The notes under the pieces were generated by a model that saw only the letters and a program-made list of their open reading frames with translations, searched no databases and was not told the origin of the DNA. Position numbers and translations under genes: made by a program. This document shows, in pieces, positions 33,501 through 41,967 of a DNA stretch of 64,000 nt (the stretch's first letter is position 1; every line of letters begins with the position of its first letter). Origin of the DNA: Cercospora beticola (Eukaryota; Ascomycota; Dothideomycetes; Mycosphaerellales; Mycosphaerellaceae); the NCBI RefSeq assembly GCF_033473495.1, contig NC_088938.1, positions 2,542,001-2,606,000 of the forward strand, in the 5' to 3' direction.

Positions 33501-36500
33501 TGACTTCCACTGCAGCATTGCGAAAGAGCGTCGAGTACAATTGGCACTCGCGGTAGCTTCGAGGTGGGCTATTCAAGGGCAACCCGTTTACAAGTAGGGT
33601 ACCGCTAAGCAGATCAAAATGCACGCTCATGCTTGGGGCGAGCGGTGTCGTCGCAGTCTCTGTTTCCAGCCAATGATCCACGGTGGTTGACACGGGATGC
33701 CAGCCATGGTTGCCTGGTCTGTAGCCCGACCACATCTTGTCAACGGCGTGATCAAGCTGGTTGTGCAAATGCTGCTGAGCCAGCGTCTTGTAGAGTCGGT
33801 GGAGGAGTCGCTTGTAACGTACGTCAAGCAGAGAGACATGATCTCTACCGTCACTCGTTCGACTGTGCTCCCCTTCTTGGATCACGATAGAACATTGCAG
33901 CAGAATGGATCCATCATGCTGAAGTATGTCATCGATGTATTCATCTTCCACATCAAAAGCTGATGCACAGATCAATGCCATCTCGACAGCTTTTGAGACG
34001 AAAATCGTCCTATCCGCTTCGGCCTGGGCTACATAAGCCTTCTCACGCAGAACGCCAACCCACTTGACAGCGATTTCACGCGCGCTTCGCAAAACTTCGA
34101 GACAATTGTCGCGAGAAGACACGGAAGAGCTGAGCGAGAGCAACCGAGCGGCGATGGAGATGAATGTGCGAAGGGCTTGCGCAGATTCCCAATTCTCTTT
34201 TACTCTCTGTAGAGCAACGATGAGGTTGGCCGCGAGGGCATCAGCATTTGCACTGATGCTCGGGAAGACATGAGACTCACGCGCGAACGCGATTCCTCTA
34301 GGCGGCCCTGCCTGATTGATGCATTGGAGCAAGCAGAGTGTTGTGTCGGTCTTTTTGAAGTCGATGCCCGGCATGGCGAGCTGCAACATGATGTTCGCCC
34401 ACTGAATGTGGCGGCCTAGGGCAATGGTCGTGAGCTCTTTGTACTCGTCAAGGGGCATGTCTTGTGGGCATGTGTCTTGCCCGGCGATGACGGCGTTTGG
34501 AGCTACACCATCTGGCGCGGCGGTCGGGCGAAAGATGAAACGCTGCAGACTATCGCGTGACAGTTCGTAAGTGCAAGCGCGAGCAATGGCATCGTCGAAT
34601 GTGAACGGGTGCGTGATCTCGCTGTTGACGGAATCGTGATATTCGTATTGGAGTCCATTGGGCTGGCACACCTCGGCCTCTCTCAAGGTTGCGATAGCCT
34701 TGCTACTCCAGCGTGTGTTCACGCAAGGTTTTGTCTGTGACAGAAGGGTGATGCGATGAGTTGACGGTCCCTGTAAGTGAGTAAGATGAGGGTCGTTCGA
34801 TGACAGCATGTAGGACGTATGTGGCCACAGCTGAGGTCGCCTCCCCTTCAGTACGTTCCGCAGAAAGTGTGTGCGTGCGTCGCGCCAATGTCCCAACCAA
34901 ACAGGTACACGAAGCTCGAACACGACGGCGCGGGCGCGAGATGGATCATCCGGCAGTGGCCACTCGTGCACCTCAATAGATAAGGCGTCGCGCTGCCTCG
35001 CTAGTGAACACTTGTTGCAGTCCGGTTTATGATAACGCTCTGTCTCTGGTGGAACACACCAAGCATCAATGACTCTGGTTGCATGTTCACATTGAGCTTG
35101 ATGGTGTAGGGAGTCCAGGTGGTGGTATTCAGCTTTGACCGTCCTGTACTGCTGTATCTTACGCTCTCGCGCCTCCTTTGCATCTTTCTGGATTTCCGCC
35201 AGCAGATCTTGATGCGCATCCGACTGGTCGAAATATCGATTGGCAAAGCCTTGTGACCCCATGCTGAAGAGTTGGTCGGCGTTTCTGACAGCATTACGCT
35301 TTCGTGACTGCAAGTACTGCTCCACTTTGACCAGGCGCTCCATCTGGGAACGAGATGGTAGCAGTAGGGTCTCCAGCACGGCAATCGGTATTTCGGGATC
35401 GTACTCGGCCAGGAGGGAACACGAATTGACGGCTATCTGGTCACAGGCAACCCAAATATCGTAGATCGTAAGGACCATCACCGATTGCATTTCGGGATTC
35501 CCCGAGTAGTGGCTGTCAGCCAAGCTGTGATACGCTTCCATCGACCTGTGGAGTTTGCCGCATGCATCATCGCCAGCATACTCAGTAAGCCATCGGCCTA
35601 AGTGCTGCGAAACCCATTGCTCGAATTGATGTAGATTGGCTGTGGCATAATACAGATTCCCGGAATTCTGCGAGGGCAGGAGAGGCAAGGCATCGGGGGT
35701 GTGATGTAACAGCTCGGATGAAGGTGCAAAGCATGAGGAGGCTGTATTTCGTTGACGAGCGTGTAAAGCTGCGAGATATTGGTCGAGCTCCGGTAGTGCC
35801 ACTTGAGTGTCGGCCTCAAAATTCAGGCTGACCAATGCTGGCAGCTGCAGGTTACGCTGATCTCGCTTCTGTATAGTGTCCCAACGCGCAGAGAGCTTGT
35901 CGGATGTCTCACGAAGGACACGGTCAATGTCGGCTCTCACTGAGCCAGGCAGCGTGAGTGAGGTCCCGTAGAGCTTATGGAGTCGCCGTGAAATCTTTGC
36001 GCTCATGGCGAACAATAACTCGCTTGGTGGATCCCGTGAGGTCTGCAAAGTGAAACTCATTATGTATACCATTACTTCTTTGTAGAAGTCACGAGATCCT
36101 CCAGGAGAGCGAGATATCACAAGCTGTAGAGCCACTCGAATGAGCAGCCACATTGAAGCCCGCCGCCATGGTCCTTTCGCTTGGTTCCAGAGAACTTCGT
36201 CGCGGGTGTTCTTTGTGATCTGGGACACAGTGATGGCGCTTGTCGATTCGAGTCCCTTCACGAAGCCAAAGAATAGCTCAGTAACAGCAGCTGGAGATGC
36301 GGTATCGCGTCCTTCTTCATGCGAAAAGCCGGCCTTCCATGAGACGGGCTGCATACCGGGAACCGATTGATGGCACATTCGCGAGAGCGTGGCCGCGATT
36401 GTGGCGGCACAGTCGTCTTGTGCAAGGGTTTCAGCGCTCAAAGAGACCGCAACCCCGGGAAAAGTTCGAGTCAGCCTGCCCTTGGTGCCCATGACTGCCG

Positions 36501-36885
36501 CATTGGCTGCAGAGAGCTCGAAGGCCTCGAAGACAAGTGCCTTTGCCTGACGACTGATCATGACACCAGTATTCTGAGCGCTAACTTTGAACGCAAGCGT
36601 CTGTCCAGCCGGCAAAGAAAGAAGACTACGAAGAGCTGATTCATTGGTCTTGCCGAGCTCCAAGCTGTTTATCTTCTTGAGGCGGTCCATCAGCGCGATC
36701 GCGTTCGTGAGCGCCGGTGGTACTGCATTGGGAAGGATGAGGTGTTGGAGAGAAGCGAGAGCCTTCCGCGTGATGGAGATGAGAGCGATGTCGCTGCCCT
36801 CGTCCTCGCTGTGAGGTAGTTTCGGCGGCAAGAAAATGTGCTCGATCAGGCGCTGCATCTCAGCTTCGAGTGAGGTTGCCGCCAT
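27556..36885 (-). CDS. Giant DUF6606-DUF3638-DUF3645 protein with SF2-like ATPase motifs
   Basis: One uninterrupted 9,330-base frame from ATG 36885 encodes 3,109 residues with no intron. The N-terminus (RLIEHIFLPPKLP, about 12-24) matches DUF6606. A DUF3638 block near 2000-2250 carries a Walker A-like MGQGKSSVIVP (about 2060) and IIDEADENF (about 2190). DUF3645 (VPYRAKDMPSPRSEF, LTSLSYYYGGL) lies at about 2375. Further on are VFLDEAHTRGIDLKLP (about 2645) and QAAMRIRRLGQGQ (about 2680), which line up in order with motifs V and VI of superfamily 2 helicases and SecA-type translocases. Some databases label the family as a ubiquitin hydrolase; I see no Cys/His protease box. The first 1,900 residues are largely alpha-helical-looking and unassigned. 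The role is unknown; the motifs argue for an ATP-driven machine. It stands alone between two unrelated genes. Confidence 0.9.
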   Translation of the reverse strand: MAATSLEAEMQRLIEHIFLPPKLPHSEDEGSDIALISITRKALASLQHLILPNAVPPALTNAIALMDRLKKINSLELGKTNESALRSLLSLPAGQTLAFKVSAQNTGVMISRQAKALVFEAFELSAANAAVMGTKGRLTRTFPGVAVSLSAETLAQDDCAATIAATLSRMCHQSVPGMQPVSWKAGFSHEEGRDTASPAAVTELFFGFVKGLESTSAITVSQITKNTRDEVLWNQAKGPWRRASMWLLIRVALQLVISRSPGGSRDFYKEVMVYIMSFTLQTSRDPPSELLFAMSAKISRRLHKLYGTSLTLPGSVRADIDRVLRETSDKLSARWDTIQKRDQRNLQLPALVSLNFEADTQVALPELDQYLAALHARQRNTASSCFAPSSELLHHTPDALPLLPSQNSGNLYYATANLHQFEQWVSQHLGRWLTEYAGDDACGKLHRSMEAYHSLADSHYSGNPEMQSVMVLTIYDIWVACDQIAVNSCSLLAEYDPEIPIAVLETLLLPSRSQMERLVKVEQYLQSRKRNAVRNADQLFSMGSQGFANRYFDQSDAHQDLLAEIQKDAKEARERKIQQYRTVKAEYHHLDSLHHQAQCEHATRVIDAWCVPPETERYHKPDCNKCSLARQRDALSIEVHEWPLPDDPSRARAVVFELRVPVWLGHWRDARTHFLRNVLKGRRPQLWPHTSYMLSSNDPHLTHLQGPSTHRITLLSQTKPCVNTRWSSKAIATLREAEVCQPNGLQYEYHDSVNSEITHPFTFDDAIARACTYELSRDSLQRFIFRPTAAPDGVAPNAVIAGQDTCPQDMPLDEYKELTTIALGRHIQWANIMLQLAMPGIDFKKTDTTLCLLQCINQAGPPRGIAFARESHVFPSISANADALAANLIVALQRVKENWESAQALRTFISIAARLLSLSSSVSSRDNCLEVLRSAREIAVKWVGVLREKAYVAQAEADRTIFVSKAVEMALICASAFDVEDEYIDDILQHDGSILLQCSIVIQEGEHSRTSDGRDHVSLLDVRYKRLLHRLYKTLAQQHLHNQLDHAVDKMWSGYRPGNHGWHPVSTTVDHWLETETATTPLAPSMSVHFDLLSGTLLVNGLPLNSPPRSYRECQLYSTLFRNAAVEVMPCVAPGFDFSTKRSFGNGYAVQLGLNAGDLLVKAQKGNATFEAIPARVISGFPMHFQHDYVHWFDTTKNVIQFRPKNDPWSTSSSAMWTLFALPGQTRWQLQRAGSCVAGLSSQTSQHVANILEPLAESAYIHNILHVSGGEQRLHVDIPTLRTGFLLSPRSSDLESREYRSMIIDSDQSMGTLVGLKSKIVLKPQEADDHHPGSRMALLPESGSILYNREGGHVSVAVVKRLISKVHAVSIDAELGRLIHNADNGLYLAYLHALTSFCLIDPLTKKSGTEQALNLMRSAAVHSLDRLSQGDIQALQLLAKLSPGRSFYPKHLQSMQVVYWDHNLSFLSQHGHFVQHAQDLLQRACRAAVFFPKAQAELQEVTLRLPDQHLPERDNIRSATFRVSTFGAEDHTATCDVEYQARDRDVQSQRAMDAANMASFMSRHGNDRSLPAVSAGQLWQVSLSASQIEGPGSLTQPHELTTFSPGLLLDGHEQVIKYFPVLHRWASSAGSRAHKFSILMWLSTIASQSKLDASILQLLAMTFKSPSLAQMGNPDLAAFSPGRGVTSDFSTLRQIVFSFRKPLGSCPENHLARKDNEKLNAYNSRRSNTWQQKSENVIRAFASALTGQWPCEVPTTPAVSLQAAYINVGDAMRAIKEQFKSWHDNKRLRDYFAQLELTMGSFGYQELPSLVTARNVHSAPDVDVRSGFVSEQELFSVVPPDLPQNYLRLDVPAARQDVSSRRGESRLASLLKTLKECHSQSRFAKKYAEELDESLDALQSSDGARTSIEMPEAQLVTNLTLCAAHAGHIYHRLEAAVQAAMRSLPKMHTPRISPLGFLQQLARSRWSRLTPGWQASIVEYGLALTALQRAVRLLKLSNPSRMDDLVAELRNIGHTNWDPMQYPESLLIEVESGIMIREVQKQIAGYMRDPPGGENAVMQLLMGQGKSSVIVPIVSAFLAGTGDRLCRVLVAKPQSKQMAQMLISKLGGLVDRRLYYMPFSRSLKLDAASAATICDLLRECMLNGGILLVQPEHILSFQLMALECFIAGKQDVGRQLLAADIRSMLSSARDIIDEADENFSVNFELIYTMGLQSAIEASPDRWILVQQILGVVKLLGPRISKAAPDAVEYLPGAFAGSFPRIRILREEGGNLLLDSLADHVCAHGLRGLQISRQPETIRKAIRQYITKLELSAEDVKAVEESVFWTDANSSPLLLLRGFIAGGVLAFVFGHKRWRVNYGLTTAPRVPPTKLAVPYRAKDMPSPRSEFSHPDVVLFLTSLSYYYGGLGDEDLFTALSHVLDSDQADIEYMAWVKDAPTLSIAFRQLQGINLKDRSQCINEVFPSLRFAKNVVDYFLSNVIFTKEAKQFPESISHSGWNMGRSKKDSGGFSVAFSGTNDSKDLLPTDVAHLDLQEQKHTNALVLEHILQPGNGVVLMQPAMDMALSDAERLLTLAMALDPPVQVILDVGAQILEMDNLQVAKTWLEMHDTEKEAAIFVNDDDELCVVDREGRVELLRTSSYATRLGSCLVFLDEAHTRGIDLKLPATYRALLTLGAGLTKDRTTQAAMRIRRLGQGQMIVFCIPQEIQSKICELTSKSDPGSISTSDVLLWTISETHKEIRRCIPLWKAQGERFCRQEMLWAEYEQSKVMSKDLAERFQEDDAQSIEQRYRPRQQQPLTTHLRDCSDGRLRLIAQRCEEHDDLNLNASTLQEEQERELSPEIEQERQVQRPHAAEPAKHTLHNDVIAFAKQGTYSSNSRAYMPAFQAFRHTSAVKAFDLAQLKKDPKLHVSLDFVETVQRSGIRSYKSDSFQRSVNWLLSTKTPEGNDIERILIISPYEANQLYPSMAQSKATLHLYKSRGNSGYEPLDRLDFHTVPILSQLRIPRSLAIQLNLFAGQLYISSYEDYLEICKFLGLSTRAVTEDMLGWQQDATGFILRDDQGRLGGESGLKKSPVNFMKILMSKIRKNGQSIAKTHMGELLDGKLFQQSDFE

Positions 36886-38296
36886 AGTGGCGGCGAGAAT
36901 GGCGCGTGATCAATGTGCTGCCTGCGAATGTTTGACGTAGTGAGGTCTGAAAGATGCAGCAGATGCGGTGCGAAGAGGAAGGACGGAAGCCAAGACAGAT
37001 GTAAGTGTTTGCGCAGTCGGGGTTGGTGGAGCTGGGAGTTGCGTGGAAAGTGGCAGAAAGCTCAGCTCGAAATTGCGTGCGAAATCTCGCCCTGGTCCAA
37101 AAGTCCAGATTGACCGGAACAAGCGAAGTGAAGCTTGGGGTGCAACGTTTGGAAGTATGACCTGCGTCCATAGCGCGCTCACTTGCAGATGAACTCCATT
37201 ACTGGCCAGTGATGAGGTCTGGGCTGAGTTTGTTGTCTCTTGCTATGACGCTCGCTCCTGAGACATGGTGCGATCAGTCTGCAACGTTGGGCTCATTGAC
37301 GCGACTCCGGGACTGCAGCGGAGCGTCTTCGACCATCGTGGACAGCACGCGCCTGTGGCGATCAGATTGCCTGCATTTTCGTCAGCTTACTTTTGGCTAT
37401 ATCGTTCCGTCTGCAGGCCAATCTTGTCCATAGTGTTCCGCTGTCTCGCATATTACATTCCATACTAGCTGCGCAAGTGTTTGAGTCTGCAGCATGGCTC
37501 CTGGAGGTTCTATGACTATGTGCGCAGTTCCGAGACACACATATGCGGCCGTTCACGCTCAAACTACGCTTGACAACAAAGATCGTTACTGTCCAAATAT
37601 GATGAGCTCGTACACTCCAAGTCGAGGTCTGCACTTTCTGTGCCTCTTTTCGGCACCCAAAGATGAATAGTGAACGATTAACCTGTCTTGCAGGGCTTTC
37701 GCGCTCGTGCCCGATTGGAGCAGTGCGCTGAGAATAGAGCAGACAATCCTCGCGGCGATACTGGTGTTGCATAGATCCGCGGCTCTCGAAGAGGAGTGGA
37801 AGCGTGTGGGCGTGAAAGGAAGGGGAAAGTTACACCTGTGAAGCTTGACGTGAAGTCGGCTCATCGACTCCACCTGGCGTGCGATTTCTTGGCGCGTCTC
37901 AGCTTCGAGGACGCGTCTAACATCCAGCATCTACGGGCTGTGGCTAACACAACTCGCAGACGGTGGCCTACGATAATGCTGCTTCGGATGACTTTTGAAA
38001 GAAAGACTGTTGTGGTAAAAGTTTTGTGAACATGCGGAACGCAGCTTTTCACACGCCTTCTCGGTCGTAGGCCAGAACGGCTTGTACTGCTACACAATAG
38101 ATCTCGCTGTGTATATGCTCCTCTCCTTGTATACGCTCTCGTTGTGATCACAAGAACAGAGTCGAGCGATCGCGTTTGAAGCAGTGATCTTCCCACGCAT
38201 GCAAATGCCCCTCCCAAACGCCTCGCTAAAGCATACACAAAGCTCATCAGAATCGTTTCCCTTTTCCACCACGGACCCGAGCTGCTTGTTCCGCCT
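36886..38296. other. Intergenic, no gene seen
   Basis: About 1.4 kb between the giant gene start and the 3' end of yth1, both on the minus strand. It includes the giant gene's promoter. Short frames only, none recognisable. Confidence 0.5.
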
Positions 38297-39115
38297 CTAG
38301 TACCTCTTACTCCTGTACCCCCTCCCTCCTCTCCCCCTACCACGTCCACCCCTTTGCCATCCACCGCTTCCACCATCCTTCTCGAACTTCTCTCGCCTCC
38401 TCTCTTCCTCTTGATAGTATTCATTCTCCCTCTCCTCCTGTTCCATCCTCAAAGTCTCCTCATCCTTGACCTTTCTCACCAGAGGTTTCTTCGGATTCAT
38501 ATCCTCATCCTTGATCCACTTCGCGTGCGCGCCAAACTCGCACGACACCACTTTGTCCGTATCTGGAGGATGCGCCCTCCCATTTGGACAGAATCCTGCC
38601 AAGTAATACGGACATAGCCGCTTGTGCTTCACATGTCTTCTCTCACAGTACGGGCCAAGCGGACAGAACCCTCGAGCATAATGCGCGCAGGCTGCGCGCC
38701 GGATCTCTGCTGTGGGAGGGATGTGGAGGGACGTACACTCGTCTCCCTGTGGGCATATTCCATACCGACTGAACTCTTTGCACTCTTTTTCATCTCGGAG
38801 GTTGAACGTGTGGGCGAATTCGCAGGCTTCACCTTTCTTGCACAGACCGCGTTGGTAATGCTTGCAGATGAGATGACCGATACCACTACGTTCAGAGGGA
38901 GGCACGTAGTGGCGATCTGGGCAGGTAGGACCGCGAGGGCATTGTGTGCCGTTAGAGGATCGGTAGTCGGGACAGATTGGGCGCGCGACCTTGGATGGAC
39001 GGCCTAGGGTCGGTAGTGCGCGAGAGAGGTAGTTGTCGAAGGTGAAGGCCGGCGGAGGAAGAGATGTTGGGTTGAGTATCTGATCCGGTAGCGAGAATTG
39101 TGTTGCCGTTGCCAT
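38297..39115 (-). CDS. yth1: mRNA 3'-end processing factor Yth1/CPSF30
   Basis: Single exon, 272 residues from ATG 39115. The zinc-finger subunit of the cleavage and polyadenylation factor binds pre-mRNA near the poly(A) signal. Five CCCH fingers are visible in order: CPDYRSSNGTQCPRGPTCPDRH, with a longer first loop; CKHYQRGLCKKGEACEFAH; CKEFSRYGICPQGDECTSLH; CAHYARGFCPLGPYCERRH; and a fifth starting CPYYLAGFCPNGR. The fifth finger is odd: about ten extra residues (AHPPDTDKVVS region) separate the second and third Cys before CEFGAH. No GT...AG pair fits a spliced intron there. A C-terminal Glu/Arg-rich helix leads into an RGG tail (RGGRGRGRGGRG). The gene is divergent from the SMR-domain gene. 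Confidence 0.93.
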   Translation of the reverse strand: MATATQFSLPDQILNPTSLPPPAFTFDNYLSRALPTLGRPSKVARPICPDYRSSNGTQCPRGPTCPDRHYVPPSERSGIGHLICKHYQRGLCKKGEACEFAHTFNLRDEKECKEFSRYGICPQGDECTSLHIPPTAEIRRAACAHYARGFCPLGPYCERRHVKHKRLCPYYLAGFCPNGRAHPPDTDKVVSCEFGAHAKWIKDEDMNPKKPLVRKVKDEETLRMEQEERENEYYQEEERRREKFEKDGGSGGWQRGGRGRGRGGRGYRSKRY

Positions 39116-39675
39116 TGTGCGCAGGAGGTGGTGATGAACGCGAGGTGTATGTTGTGTTATAGCTGCAAGCTCTGGTGCAAGTAGGCTAGTTAGTTTGACT
39201 TTAGCTGGGTGGAGACGCGATTGATCAGCGACCAGGATGCGCTGTCCTCATTCCTGGTCGCAACTTGTCGCCGCCGCCCTCGACGACGATACACGACAAC
39301 AACACCTCTGTGATCGCCACCGACGCTCACTGGCAGCATTCACCTCCGGACGAAACAGAAGCAAAGTGAAGTGGTTGGGCGATCGACATATCACTGCCAA
39401 GCTTTCCTCCAGGGCGGGGAGGCGTCGATGGTCCAGACGTGACGGCAACAGCTCCCCGAGCCTACTTGCTCACCTCCGCATCGACGACTACGACCACCGC
39501 TGCCCATCGCTTCGAATTGACTGAACTCTCACCCCAGCGCACATCCGACACACACTCGCTCGAGTCCCATCTGCTATCACCAACCACCCTACAACGGCGC
39601 GCTTGACGGCCAGCAACCCCCCGGCGACTTCAGCCTCACCTCCGTTATACTGCGCCCCTATGATCGCCAGTCAAG
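39116..39675. promoter_or_regulatory. Shared divergent promoter region, yth1 / SMR-domain gene
   Basis: 560 bases separate the two start codons. The + side near 39530-39675 is pyrimidine-rich (CACTCTCACCCC-like), as in fungal leaders. No TATA box is evident. Confidence 0.4.
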
Positions 39676-41967
39676 ATGGTGTCGGAACGCATATACGACC
39701 TGTGCAGGCCGGTCCTGGACGATGACGACCTTGGTGAGGAGGAAAAGGTCGAGAAGTTGGAAGAGCTGTTGAGCGGTGCCCCCGCCTCGCTCAAGGGGAA
39801 AGCGTTGGAAGACGCTGTGCTGGGAACGCTCTGGCAGTGGAAAAGCAATACCGAGACTAGCACCTCGCCACCTGTTGTGCGAACGACAAATGTAGTCCGC
39901 TCTAAATCTCCGGCACCGTGGATACAGCGAGCTGCTACTCCAGCCTCTGGCAAGAGCTCTCCTCGACCATCCACAGCAACACCTTCAGTACCGCCCGGAT
40001 TTGCGCCGCCAGCACTCGCAAGAACCAAATCGCAGACGGTCGGATCGCCATTCTCATCGCCCAAACCATCTCCAAGGTTACCTTTAGCGACTCCAGTCAT
40101 CCCTCACAGTCCACGATTGAGCGCATACCAGTTCAGCGACAACTCCTCGCCAAACACCGAGAACTATGGCGATTATGGAAGCGACAACGTCGACTGGCTC
40201 GTCAATGATGACGCGAGTAGTCAGACGAGCTTCGGCGACGCAGGCTTCGCAAACTCATCCGAATTCATGTCCTCTTACGATACTCAAATGAGCCCTTACG
40301 ACATGTTGCGATCGATCCTACAGGATAACAAAACTGACGAAGAGCTGGAGCAAATTCTCGTCGCAAATGGATACGACTTGAGTGAGACCATCAACTCACT
40401 CATGGAGGCCCAAGGCATGGGAACAAGTGCGATGGCTACGGCAGTGCAGGAACAGCAGAACCGAACATACCTCGTAGGAAAAGACATGTCACTCAGCTCG
40501 CGGCCTGTGACTCCACCGGGGCAGCAAAAGTCTTCCACAGTCTGCAGGTACTGGCTGGCAAGTGGTAATTGCGCTCGCGCAGATTGTCGCTTTGCACATG
40601 AGGTACAGAATCATCTATGCAAGTACTGGCTGGCCGGAAACTGCATCGCAGGGCAGTCTTGCCTCTTCTCTCACGACCCATCCCTGCTCATGCAGCAGAT
40701 GAGCCTAATATCCGGCGCGAGCACGCCTCAACAATTTGCGCCCAACTTCCAGCTCCAGGACTTCGACAGTTTCCCTGCGTTGCAGCCCACGACTAGTAAT
40801 CCTTACGAAGACAATCAGAGTGTAGACCCGAACACTTTGAACGCAGCCCTGCTCCAGCAACAGCAGACTCTTGCACAACAGGCGCCTGGCCTGTTTCCCA
40901 ATTTCGTCCCAACGGGTCCACGACAGAGCCGCCCCGGCTCACGTCACAGCCAGCGCAGTCATAGCAATCGTACTGGAACTCCGGGCGCGCAGCCAAACTT
41001 TCAAGATGATGAAGCTTTCCCCACACTCGGCTCTGCCGCTAGCAAGCCGGTCGGGAAGCGGCATCACGGAAAACGTGGCGGACATGGACATCACAATCAC
41101 GGACAGCCTGTCCAGCAGCCAGGTAGTCTTGCAGATGTGGTTCGAATGTCTCCTTCACCGAGCCCTCTCAACGCTCGTGACGCGATGCGCCGCGGATTGA
41201 AGAATAATCGATCGTTCACCGCGACCCGAGAGAACTCGGCTGCGGCCATGGCAATTCCGGCGCCGAAAGAAATTCCTTGGCTTGAGACTGGTGATAAGAT
41301 CAATCAGGCATACATGAAAGCTCGACAGGAAGCCTTCAAGCACGGCGGGTTAAGAAATAAATTCTTACAATCTGCCGCGCAAGCATGGAATAGGAACGAT
41401 GCTCGTGGCGCCAAGGCACTCTCACTCCGAGGGCAGAACGAGAATCAGCTCATGAGGGAGAAACACCGAGAGGCTGCAAAGGCGCTGTACGAGGAGCGAA
41501 ACAAAGGCTTAGCAGCTGGGAAAGAGCTGTATGTTGATCTTCACGGGCTGCATCCAGAAGAAGCTGTGCAGTACTTGAGCGATTGTCTCAAGGAACAAGG
41601 AAAGAGCACACGACCCGTATACGCGATCTGCGGAACTGGACACCACAGCAAAAACGGTAAAGATAAAGTTGGCAAAGCCATCAGAGCTTTCCTGAACGAA
41701 TGGCGGTATGCTTTCCGCGAGTTCAGTGTGCCTGGCGATCGAAACAATGTTGGCGGCATTCTAGGTATTGATCCTACAAGCTTTGACAAAGAGGCCCCGA
41801 AAAGGAGTCCGCTGAGCTTGGCGGGTGATGGAGACAGTGGGGTCGGGTTGGATGAGGCTAAGAGGGAGAGCACGAAAGTGCAGATAGTCACGGAGGACCC
41901 GAGAAAGGTTTCTGCTGCGACGAGTGCACTGAGGAAAGTTGAAACTAGCGATGAAGATGGTAGCTAG
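39676..41967 (+). CDS. CUE-CCCH-SMR domain RNA-binding protein, putative nuclease
   Basis: Single exon, 763 residues from ATG 39676. Domains in order: a helical N-terminus (MVSERIYDLCRPVLDDDD); low-complexity Ser/Pro; a CUE-like helix bundle (YDMLRSILQDNKTDEELEQI, about 208-248); two CCCH fingers (CRYWLASGNCARADCRFAH and CKYWLAGNCIAGQSCLFSH, about 288-333); two short SFPAL/AFPTLG motifs (about 365 and 447); a His/Gly-rich patch (KRHHGKRGGHGHHNHG); and a C-terminal SMR domain (about 615-705) with LYVDLHGLHPEEA and GTGHHSKNGKDKVG. SMR domains include the endonucleases of no-go mRNA decay (yeast Cue2, worm NONU-1), and the D-x-H motif is present here. A role in RNA or ribosome quality control is a reasonable inference, not shown. 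Confidence 0.85.
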   Translation: MVSERIYDLCRPVLDDDDLGEEEKVEKLEELLSGAPASLKGKALEDAVLGTLWQWKSNTETSTSPPVVRTTNVVRSKSPAPWIQRAATPASGKSSPRPSTATPSVPPGFAPPALARTKSQTVGSPFSSPKPSPRLPLATPVIPHSPRLSAYQFSDNSSPNTENYGDYGSDNVDWLVNDDASSQTSFGDAGFANSSEFMSSYDTQMSPYDMLRSILQDNKTDEELEQILVANGYDLSETINSLMEAQGMGTSAMATAVQEQQNRTYLVGKDMSLSSRPVTPPGQQKSSTVCRYWLASGNCARADCRFAHEVQNHLCKYWLAGNCIAGQSCLFSHDPSLLMQQMSLISGASTPQQFAPNFQLQDFDSFPALQPTTSNPYEDNQSVDPNTLNAALLQQQQTLAQQAPGLFPNFVPTGPRQSRPGSRHSQRSHSNRTGTPGAQPNFQDDEAFPTLGSAASKPVGKRHHGKRGGHGHHNHGQPVQQPGSLADVVRMSPSPSPLNARDAMRRGLKNNRSFTATRENSAAAMAIPAPKEIPWLETGDKINQAYMKARQEAFKHGGLRNKFLQSAAQAWNRNDARGAKALSLRGQNENQLMREKHREAAKALYEERNKGLAAGKELYVDLHGLHPEEAVQYLSDCLKEQGKSTRPVYAICGTGHHSKNGKDKVGKAIRAFLNEWRYAFREFSVPGDRNNVGGILGIDPTSFDKEAPKRSPLSLAGDGDSGVGLDEAKRESTKVQIVTEDPRKVSAATSALRKVETSDEDGS

